The translations under genes and the position numbers were made by a program. The notes beneath the pieces were generated by a model. The model worked only from the letters and a program-made list of their open reading frames with translations, was not told the DNA's origin and made no database searches. A stretch of DNA of 21,193 nt from Micractinium sp. NFX-FRZ (Eukaryota; Chlorophyta; Trebouxiophyceae; Chlorellales; Chlorellaceae): positions 1 through 21,193 of the forward strand of contig JAPTJF010000688.1 of NCBI GenBank assembly GCA_029339195.1, given 5' to 3'. This document shows, piece by piece, positions 10,465 to 19,143 of the stretch; position 1 is the stretch's first letter, and each line of letters starts with the position of its first letter.

Positions 10465-13400
10465 ATGGCCCCCAACCAGGAGGACCGCATCCAGCAGTTC
10501 AAGAGCTATGTGGAGGCGCTGAACAAGCAGTTCCTGGAATGGGTGGGTGCTGCGTTGCCGCAGGGTTGGCCGCCTGGGTCGGCAGGAGCAGAGCCGGTCG
10601 CCGGCCATTGATGTGTGAAGAGACAGATTTGCGCCGACCAAAGCTGCGTGCCTTTCCACCGCAGCACACCCAATACACCAAACAACGGTGGCCGAGACTT
10701 TTCCCTGCGGACTCAATGCGTGCCGCCGCCTGCCTCCCCGCCCCGCCCCGCCCCGCTTCCCGCGCAGGTGACCAAGCAGTGGGACCGGTCCCCCCAGCGC
10801 TTCTGGAGCACCGGCCTGCAAGACTACTTGAGGAATGTGGCAAAAATTCGGCGACAATTTGCGGATGTGCTGACAGATGACGGTGAGGAGGGGTGAGAGG
10901 AGGGGGTGAAGAGGAGGGATTGAGAGGAGGGGCAGTGAGGAGGGGCGAGAGGAGGGGCAGTGGGCCGGTTGCCAGGTGAGGCTGCTGGCAGTAAGCATGG
11001 CGCAATGACCTTCATTGGGGGCCGCCTCCTCTCTGTTCAGCCGAGCAATCCCCACACGGCAGCATCCCTGAATTGGCGCAAGGCAGCCTGGCCTGACGCC
11101 TCACTCTACCCGCTGCGCCCCACTCACCTCACCATTCACCCACCCAAGCTGTGCCGACCGCAGCAGCAGGCGCAGCGCAGTGTATTCAAGCACAAGTTCT
11201 GTGCATGCCCGTTCTCTCCAGTAATCAAAGAACCTGCGCCTATCAAGTTTCCCTGCCGTCCACACCACTCTGCCTCACCTGCGCAGACTACACCAGCGGG
11301 CGCAGCAGCAGCAACAGCAGCAACGGCAGCGGGCAGACGACGCCGGGCGGCACGCCGGTGCCGGGCGGCGCGCAGACGCCCCCCTTGGGCTCTGAGAAGC
11401 CGCCCAAGTATGAGCCGCAGCTGTCGCTGGTGCCGTGGTGCAACACGAAAACGGTGCACTTCATCCGCCACGGGTAAGGCAGGGGCCAGGGGGAGGGCCC
11501 TGGGCGGGCAGGCGGGCGAGGGGGCGGGGGGTGGCACAGGGTGTGGGGTGGGGTAGGATGGGCGGGGTGTGGGCAGAGGCCGGGGAGGCCGGGCGGCAGG
11601 CAGCGGGCGGCTGCACGCGCTCTCCAGTTGGCTGCGGCTGCCTGCGCTATCTCCTGCTTCATGCCCTGCCCGCAACGTGTGCCCCTCCCGATGCAGGGAG
11701 GGCTTCCACAACGTGGGGCACAGCAACAATCTGGACGCCTGCCTGACGGAGCGGGGGTGGGATCAGGCGCACACGCTGGGGCGGCACGTGTACAGCCAGC
11801 AGCCGACGGCGGGGGTGCAGCTGGTCGTGGTTTCCCCCCTGGTGCGGGCCCTAGAGACCGCCGCAGGTGAGGCAGGCAGGCAGGCACACAGGCAGGGTTG
11901 CCATGTAGTAGTCAGCGGGGCCCACGTTGGGACCCCCCTGGGGGCCAGGCAGGGCTGCAGGGTGTGGAGGGCAGTTGGCAGGCCTACAGGCGGGGGTGGC
12001 AGTCAGTGGGGGCCACGTTTGTGTGCCCCTTGTTGCCAGGCAGGGCGGCAGGGTGTGGAGGGGGCCCGGCAGGCAGGCCTGGCTGTGCAGGAGAGGTCCA
12101 GGCGCTGCTGCCTGCAACTGCTGGCCTGGGCCTGGGCTTGCAGCAAAACCCACGCTCCACTGCCCGGTGCACAGCACAGCCTGTAGCCCCACCCAACATT
12201 CCGCCGCTGCTGCTCCCCTTTCTCACCTGCGCCCCTTGCAGCCCCCACCACACCCACACACCCACACACTGTGTCACGCCGCTCCCTGCTGCCCCACCCC
12301 GCCCCTGCCCCGCAGGCGTGTTTGGCATCCCCTCAAGCCAAAGCGAGACGGACCCGCCTGCCATCCTGATGGCGGGGCAGGAGGGGGAGCGCAAGGTTCG
12401 GGCCGCGCACGGCGCGGTGGCGATGCGCCCCGGGGTCAAGTTTGTGGCGTTTGAGCTGTGCAGGGAGCGGCTAGGTGCGAGTGTGTGGGAGGATGGGCTG
12501 TGGGTGCAGCGGACGGCTGTGGGTGCGCCCAAGTGTGTGTTGCATGCGCGTGGGATCTGCGCAGGGATGTGTCTGGCATGGCGGGTTGGCGGGCGGCACA
12601 GCCAGCTAAGTGAAGGGGGAAGGCTGCCTGCGGGGGGGCGTGCAGCGCTGCCCATGGCGTGAGTGGCACCAACGTGGCTGCTGTCTTGCCGCCCTGCCTG
12701 CCCTGACCATCCTGGACGCATGCCTGCCTGCCCGCCCTGGCGTCCGCCTGCCTGCCCGCCTCCGCATGTGCCAAGTGCCCCGTCCCCGCCTCGCATCACC
12801 CCGTCCTCCGCCCCCTGCCTCCTGCCCGCAGGCCCCTCGCAGTGCGACAAGCGGCAGGCGCTGGAGGAGACGCGGCGGCAGTTCCCTGGAGTGGATTTTA
12901 GGTGGGGGTGCGCTGAGGCTGCTGTGGCAGGGGGCGTGCTGAGCTGTGCGGCAGCACCGTCTGCCCTCTCTTCTCTCCCCCTGGCGCCTTTGTCACCTCC
13001 CACCCGGCGTCCCTCCCTCCCTCTCTCACGTGTGTGTGTGTGTGTGCAGCCTGATAGAGAGCGAGGAGGACCTTTCTTGGGAGGCGGGGCAAATAGAGTC
13101 GGAATCCAGCGTGGTGGTGCGCGGCTTCAACTTCCTCAACTGGCTGATGCAGGCAAGAGAGCGGGAGGGAGGGGGCAAGTGCTGTGGTACGGTTATCAAG
13201 AAGAGCAGGAGGGAGGGGGGCAGTACTGTGGTACGGTTACCAAGAAGAGCAGGAGGGAGGGGGCAAGTGCTGTAGTGCTGTAGTGTGGAAACTTGACGAA
13301 GACAGGGCTAGGGCTGGGCAGCAGGGATGGAGGAGGGAGGGGGCAGTGCTGTGGTACGGTTATCATCGGAGACGGGGCCAGGGCTGGGCAGTAGGCACGG

Positions 13401-14559
13401 AGCGAGCCTTTAAACTTTGTGGTGCTCTCGGGCAGGATCTGGGGATCTGGGGAACAAGGAAGGAAAGGCGGTGGGGGCCACGGCTGCGGTTGAAGGAGGC
13501 AAGGAGGCGGCGCGTGTGAGCGCCGCCCGGCGGTGCCCCCTGCCTGTCCCTGTGCGGTCCAACGCCATGCTGCCAACCGATGTGCCTGCTGTGCTGCGCC
13601 CGCCGTGCCCGCTGCAGCGCCCCGAGACGAACATTGCGGTGGTCACCCACTCCGCCTTCCTCTGGTTTACCCTCACTTGCTTTGGCAACGAGTTTGCCAA
13701 GCCGGTGCGGGAGAACCTGCAGCGGTGGTACGAGGTGAGCCGCTCCTCCGTCTGCCTGCTCTGCCCTTGTTACAGTATGCTGTGTTTGCCAAGCCTGCAC
13801 GGCAGAACCATGCAGCAGTGGTATGTGGTGGGTACGAGGGGTCGGGGACAATTTGCAGCAGCGGCACGGATCCGGCTTTTCTACCCGCTGCCTTGCTTCC
13901 TACTGATGCTTGCTTGCTGCTTGCTCCGCTCCCTTCTCTCCACCCATTGCTCCCCTGTTACCTCTTCCCCTGCCCCCCCTTCAGAACTGCGAGATGCGCA
14001 CGCTGGTGCTCAGCGACGGCGGCGGGGCGGGGGTGCCCGACAAGACGTGGTTCCGAGGGGGGGAGGCGTATGCTGAACCTCAGAAGGGGCTGCTGCCCAA
14101 CGTCAAGGTGGGTGGGCGTGTGGTTGCAAGGCCCTGCCTGGTGGGTGTCTTTCTGTGCGCTTTGGTGAATGACTGTTGAGCCAGGGCTGCTGCCCAATGT
14201 CAAGTCAGGTGGGCGTATGCATGCGGTGAACAGCCACGGCCCACTGTCCCAGGTCCGCAGCTGCTGCTGCGCTGCTCTGGTCTAGGTGGCAGAGTGGTTG
14301 GGAGTCAAACGAGAGGGCTCCGGATGTGTTGTAAACTGACGACTGCCCGCCTTCTCATAATCTCTAGTTCATTTTGTTCATGAGCTGCTGCTGCACGGCT
14401 CCCTCCCTCTTGCTGGCGCCACCTCAGCCGGAAGCCCCCTGCCTTGCACCCCTGCAGGAGAAGGGCAAGGGCTCGCTGCTGTCTGCTCTCACCATGGCCT
14501 GGGCGGGCCGAGGTGGAGACAAAGACGGCGGCGGCAAGAGCAGCGGCAGCAAAGGATGA
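10465..14559 (+). CDS. Histidine phosphatase superfamily protein (plant phosphoglycerate mutase-like family)
   Basis: Exons: 10465-10542, 10768-10882, 11287-11473, 11697-11866, 12316-12474, 12832-12901, 13050-13152, 13618-13734, 13985-14107, 14458-14559; 407 residues. The catalytic set is complete: R125-H126-G127 (phospho-His, split by an intron in Gly127), Arg177 in SPLVRALE, an acidic residue near FELCRERL (Glu230/Glu234) and His305 in VVTHSAF. The order RHGEGFHN ... VVVSPLVR ... CRERLGPSQCDKR ... DFSLIESEEDLSWE ... NCEMRTLVL matches the plant phosphoglycerate mutase-like family, whose members are generally not proven glycolytic mutases, so the substrate is unknown. Residues 1-64 form an extra N-terminal helical segment (QWDRSPQRFWSTGLQDYL) joined by a Ser/Gly/Thr/Pro linker (66-108). 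The ATG at 10465 was chosen because GGCATGGCC is a good start context and the upstream in-frame stretch is low complexity. Intron 7 is GC-AG. Confidence 0.92.
11910..12090 (+). repeat. Imperfect 91-bp tandem duplication in an intron
   Basis: AGTCAGCGGGGCCCACGTT at 11910 recurs as AGTCAGTGGGGGCCACGTT at 12001. Both are followed by GCCAGGCAGGGC(T/G)GCAGGGTGTGGAGGG. The duplication lies in the intron after the SPLVRALE exon and enlarges it to about 450 bases. Confidence 0.85.
13030..13046 (+). repeat. (GT)n tract replacing the usual pyrimidine tract at an acceptor
   Basis: Seventeen bases of alternating G and T run directly into the CAG acceptor of the exon starting at 13050. TG-rich tracts before acceptors can affect splicing; an effect here is inferred. 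Confidence 0.8.
13157..13400 (+). repeat. Intronic minisatellite with a unit of about 44 bp
   Basis: The intron that opens with the GC donor at 13153 contains repeated GCTGTGGTACGGTTATCAAG plus AGAGCAGGAGGGAGGGGG. Copies of CTGTGGTACGG start at 13182, 13226 and 13349, with a decayed unit between the last two. A GGGCTGGGCAG subrepeat also occurs twice. Confidence 0.85.
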
Positions 14560-15262
14560 CATGATTGCGGCCTGCGCCGGCCCACCGTCGCGCGCGCGCG
14601 CCGTGCTGCGGCGCGCCCGCTGTGCCCGCCTGGAGTGATTGCGCAGCAAAGTGTGCATGTAGTTGAGTACCATGTCTTCATTTTTTGAGCGTTTGTGCAT
14701 ATGTAGGACTCTGCGTGTGCGTTGTGTGTGTGACTGAGCGACTGAACACTACCCGTCGGGTGTCGCCCCTTTCCCGCAAACCCACCCCAGCCTGTATTCT
14801 TGGTGGCGCAGCCCGACCCATTCTCTTCCCCCCCTTGTAACACTGCCAAACCAAGTTCTGGAAACAGCCCTGAAAGACTGGTGCTAGCATCTGGAAAGGC
14901 TGGCAGCAGGGCAGGCTGGCATGCAGGGCGGGGAAATGCACTGGCAGCTGGCTGGCTGGCGGCTCATTTGACAACTTTTGAATCTCTGCTCCCCGCGATC
15001 GCTTGTGCATTCTCTTGCTGTCCTGTCGGTTCCCACCCTGTTGCGGGTTTGCACTCCTGCGACGCACTGCCACAATCTGCGACACACTCGTCCTGTTCTG
15101 CCAGTGCTTCGGTGTCCGTCTTCTACGTGTCTCGCTCAAACGTCTCGCCGGCCCGCACTTGCTGCCACCGCTGCCATCACCGCCGCCGCTGCCCCCGCCG
15201 CCACCGCCCGCCCCCCACACTCCGCACCCTACTCGGGCCGCGCTCAGCCACCGCTAGCAGCC
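14560..15262 (+). other. Intergenic: 3' UTR of the phosphatase gene and promoter/5' UTR of the MYND gene
   Basis: No coding feature recognised on either strand. The left half holds the TGTAA signal at 14836. The right half (15000-15262) becomes CCGCCGCCGC-rich toward the MYND gene ATG. No convincing TATA box was seen. Confidence 0.5.
14836..14840 (+). terminator. TGTAA polyadenylation signal of the phosphatase gene
   Basis: TGTAA lies about 277 bases after the stop codon, a normal 3' UTR length for a green alga. The flanks are more AT-rich than the genes. Confidence 0.5.
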
Positions 15263-18225
15263 ATGCCCTGGCGCCTGGACGGCCTGGTGGAGGAGCGCGT
15301 GGAGCGGTGCCGTGTGCTGCTGGCGGAGCCAGGCGGAGTGCACGAGGGCAGCGCTGACATGGCCACGTTTGTTGCGTATGCGGATGCCATAGTGGCACTG
15401 CACCGCGCCGCCCTGGATGACGCCTGCCGCCCACGGAGCGGCCTGACCCTGCGGGAGAAGCTGCAGGTGAGGATTGGATGACAGCCGGGCACAGGTGGAT
15501 TGGGATGCCGTGGCAAAGCTGGGGCGGCGGCAGCAGGGACAGGTGCAGGGACGCCGGCAGGGAGGGCAGGGGGGGCGGGGCTGGCGGCATCGCTGGGACC
15601 TGCACAACATGCTCAGCATGCCCGGAGGCTGCCAGCATCCCTCACCTGCCTGCCATGCCCCCCGCAGCTGTGCACGCTCTTTGTGCTGGCCATTTCCAAG
15701 CACCCCCTGAGGTCGCTGGGGGTGGACGACGCGGCCGGCTTGGTGCTGTCTCAGGCGGTGGGTGGGTGGGCGAATGGGTCGGTGGGTGATTATGTGGGGG
15801 GGGTGTATGGGTGGGTGAATGGGTGAATGGGTGGGTGGGTGCCCAACAGGTTGAGTGTCTGCCCACTGCCTGTGCCCCGAATGGCTGCCGGTGCACAATG
15901 TGCAAGTGACTTGCAACACTGCTGCTGATGCCGCGGTTGCGGCGCCGGCGGCACGTTGCCAGGGGAGGTGGCCACTGGCACGGCGGTCTGGCCCTCTTGT
16001 GCCCGCTCCCCTGCAAATGCCCGCCCTCCCATGCCCTCCCACGGGCAGGCCCAGTCCCTGCCCAGCGAGTGGGAGCCTCTGAAGCTGGCAGTGATGGTGT
16101 GCGGCGAGTATGGCGGCCCCGGGGAGCTGGGGTACCAAACCAAGTGAGTGAGTGGGCTATTGGTGGAGCTGTCGTGCTCGGAACAAGCAGGCGCCGCCCT
16201 CTGTCCCGTCGCCTCGTACGTCTGGCTGTCACATGCATGTGGGGGGCAGGTGCACGCCAGGCGCAAGGGGACTGCAGGAGGGCCGCAAGGGTGGCGGAAG
16301 TTGGCGGCTCATCTGCGTCTGAAGCTCTGTCCCGGGGTACCGCAGGCTGCCCAGAGGTTGCACTTGTACCCTCCTGCCTGCTCCCTTGCCTGCCAGCCAG
16401 CCTGCCATCCTGCCTGCCTGCCTGCCCGCGAGCTCCCGATGCACCAACCTGCCCGCCCTCCCACACCCCGCCGCTGCCCCCCGTGCAGGTTCCGTGCCAC
16501 TGCTGCCCTGGTCGCCATGCTGGCAGATGCTGACGTGGCAGCGCAGCTGCCGCAGCGCCTGGCAGCAGCTGGCAGCAGCCACACCCTGGACGCCGCCACC
16601 ATCCTGCGTATCGCGCACTAACCGCTGCGTGAAGGCGGCAGAGCGGCGGTGCGAGGAGGCCCAAGAGGCCGGCCTCCCGCTGCCGGCGCAGGCCGTGGCT
16701 GACGCGCAGCGCATGGCGCAGCGGCTGGTGGCTCTGGCGCCCGACTGGCCGCGCTACCTGCTGCTGCAGGCGGGGATGGAGCTGATGGCGGGGCGCCTGC
16801 AGCCGGCGGCGGCCGCCTACCGCCAGGCGCTGCAGCATGCCGTGGCCAAAAAGGGTGGGTGCCCTCAAGGGTGGGCATCCTGGGAGGGTGGCTGCCTGGG
16901 CAGTCATGTTGCGCTGCGTACGCTTTGCTGGCCGCCAGCCTGGCGGCTTCACGAATGCAATGCATGCTCCCGTCGCCCGCCCAGCACGGCAGGTCGGGCA
17001 CTCTATGTGCCGCCTCTCCGCTTGCCTGCTTGCCTCACCGGCGGGCCTCCCAGGCCATTCAGCCAGCCAAGTAGCCAGCCACTGACCTGCCTGTCTCCTC
17101 CCTGTCCCCTCCCCCCCGTCGCAGCCTACTACTGGGTGGGGCAGGCACGCGTCGATTTGGCGATGACACTCATGAGTGGAGGCGAGGGCCCCCGCTTTTC
17201 GGTGGCAGAGGTGGGGGTGGGCCTGGGGGAAGTGGCGCAGGGAGGCTATGCAGAAATGAGGTCAGCACGCTTTGCTTTGCTGCCTGGTGGTCACACCTGC
17301 CTGCCCGCCTGCCTGCCCTGCCCGACCCGGGGCACCCCAGCCAGCACGAGCGCCCGCACTGTCGGCCTGGCACATGCAGTCCACTCAGCAGCACCTGGCC
17401 TGTGCATAAGCCACCACACCCCGCACTCTCAAACTTCACGCACAAAGTATGCAACGGTTCAGTGATTGCGCATGGACCGATTTCCATGCTCTTTGCCAAC
17501 ATGCTGCCCGTCTTTATGGTAGCTCCCCTTGTTCCGCGCCTCTGTCGCCAGGTGTCCACCCTGCTGGACGACGGCGAGCGCGACTTCAAGGCCAGCCGGC
17601 CCTGGGCATCGGTCAGCCTGAAGCGCTGCCTGGCTGACGTGGCGGATGCCCGGCAGACGCTGCTGGACTGCAAGCGGGCGGGCCCCCGGGGCGCAGCACA
17701 CCTGCCGGCCAATGTTGGCGCCGCATGGGGCGCTCAGCAGCAGCCGCCGGAGCGCTTCTGCAGCGGCTGCGGGCAGCTGGCGGTGGAGCTGAAGAAGTGC
17801 AGCAGGTGCCGCGCAGTGGCGGTAAGCAGAGGCAGTGCAGCAGGTGTCGCGCAGTGGCGGTGAGCACCGCTGGCTGGTTAGGGCAGCGCTCAGGCCCAGG
17901 CATGCCCGACGGAGGCTGGGGCAGGGCGGTCTGCTGGTGCTGCTTGTCTCTGGCGCCCCTGGCCCCGTGCGCTGCCCATGGAATGCAGCAGCGCCCCTGC
18001 TTGTGGGACCCCCTGTCACAGTGCAAGCGGTGCACGGTGCAGCTTCCCACCCGGTATGCAGCATCCACCCCCGGTGCAGCGCAGCGGGTCCCAGGCCGCT
18101 GTCCGGTCGCCAACTCTGTTCTCCTCTGCCTGCAGTACTGCTCCCGCGAGTGCCAGGTGGCATCCTGGCGAGCGGGGCACAAACAGGAGTGCGCCGCGCC
18201 TTCCAAGGAGCGGCAGCGGGCGTAG
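15263..18225 (+). CDS. MYND zinc-finger protein with TPR-like helices; frame break in exon 4
   Basis: Exons: 15263-15466, 15668-15757, 16049-16143, 16489-16854 (interrupted), 17125-17210, 17552-17821, 18136-18225. The C-terminus is a full MYND finger with ligands C339, C342, C352, C355, C361, C365, H374 and C378 (FCSGC ... KKCSRC ... YCSRECQ ... W...HKQEC), numbered with the 34-nt intron removed (388 residues). MYND fingers bind proline-rich partner peptides. The middle part (DWPRYLLLQAGMELMAGRL, then YRQAL) looks like a TPR helix pair. The N-terminal 160 residues are helical and unrecognised. In exon 4 the frame runs into TAA at 16619-16621, and coding continues one base further on with RRCEEAQEAG. 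Removing 16600-16646 region sequence of 34 nt (a GTATCG...GCAG intron containing CTAAC) restores the frame; a real frameshift or a sequence error is the alternative. Confidence 0.8.
15758..15850 (+). repeat. GGGTGGGTGAATGGGT repeat at a donor site
   Basis: The second intron of the MYND gene opens with GTGGGTGGGTGGGCG and continues as GGTGGGTGAAT-like units for about 90 bases. Several runs of three or more G close together could form G-quadruplex structure in the RNA. Confidence 0.8.
17797..17866 (+). repeat. 38-bp tandem duplication of an exon end with its donor site
   Basis: GTGCAGCAGGTGCCGCGCAG, GTGGCG and the donor GTAAGCA (from 17797) are repeated at 17835 with two changes, giving a second donor GTGAGCA at 17860. 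Using the second donor would add 38 bases, a frameshift before the last MYND half. Confidence 0.9.
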
Positions 18226-19143
18226 TGGCGCTGAGATGAGGCGGCGTGCAACGGCAGGGGCACAGCATGCAGCGGCAGTGGGCTCTACCCCGTCATGTCT
18301 CTCGTCTCTCGGCTCCGTGGCACCTGCCCTTGCACCCCCAACTTTCCCCGGCTTCATTGGGGCACCCGTGTGCCGGCCAACTGTCACCCCACGCCATCTA
18401 CTGCTTGTCCCCCGTTCGCGCACACACGCTGGGCACTGCATAACACCTTGGCTTGCCCTTGTGTTAGCTGATGGTTGCACGGAATACATAAGGAGGGGAG
18501 GGGTTGGAGGTTGGAGGGGCTGCATGACAGTGCACGAGTGGGGTGCGGCATGCATGCCAGAGCTCAACGCGGGCGCATGCAAGGGCTGGTGGTGGTGCGG
18601 GGGGGGGTTGGGAGGGGTTCGTTTGCGGCACTGCAGGCTCATCAGGTTAGATCGGGGATCATGGAAGGGGATAACAGGGCGCCTCCCCGGGGGATGCAGG
18701 CAGGGGCGCAAAATTGGGTGGCTGCTGCCCAGTGTGCAGGCGAGCAGGGGCACGAAATGAGGCAGGGGCCGGGGGGCGTCCTGAGGAGGAAAAATGCAAC
18801 GGGCGGCCCTCGGTGGGGAGGTTGTGGGGAAAATCGACAGGTGGCAGTCGGGTGGTGGGGCAGGTCAGGGGCCGCGCAAGCAGGGTTGGCATGAAAAGGG
18901 GGGCATGGCTTGGGGTGGGCACGGCCGCGGCAGCGAGCAACAGGGCATGTGGGTCTTGAACACGCAGCTCAGCAGGGGCGCGGGGCGAGGGGAAGAGCGG
19001 CAGGAGAGGAGATGCTGTTCCCCTCGCCCTGCCGCCAGGCAGGCTGGGCAGCAAGCGCGGGACGAGCTGTGGTTGTACAGGCGGCCCCAGGGTGCCTGGG
19101 TCCAGCAGTGAAATGTTCACAAGTCACGGGGGGCGCCCCCAGC
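18226..19143. other. Convergent intergenic region between the MYND and USP genes
   Basis: About 918 bases carrying both 3' UTRs. Open frames here are low-complexity G-rich or C-rich translations with no domain. No TGTAA on + or TTACA (for -) was noticed, so the poly(A) signals of both genes remain unassigned. The stretch 18590-18860 is strongly G-rich on +. Confidence 0.5.

Noticed and set aside
13784..13860. Exon-like sequence after phosphatase exon 8
   Set aside because: It is a diverged copy of the end of exon 8 and would duplicate and break the domain; the join of 13734 to 13985 reproduces the family sequence (RWYE then NCEMRTLV).
15642..16952. Minus-strand open frame of 436 codons opposite the MYND gene
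   Set aside because: It spans introns and exons of a supported gene and reads as Pro/Arg/His-rich filler with no recognisable motif.
17995..18060. CKRC-containing stretch in the last MYND-gene intron as an additional zinc-finger exon
   Set aside because: The direct join gives a complete eight-ligand MYND finger with standard spacing; including this part would disrupt it.
18226..19143. Possible small genes in the convergent intergenic region
   Set aside because: The open frames are G- or C-rich low complexity with no motif, and the region is explained by two 3' UTRs.
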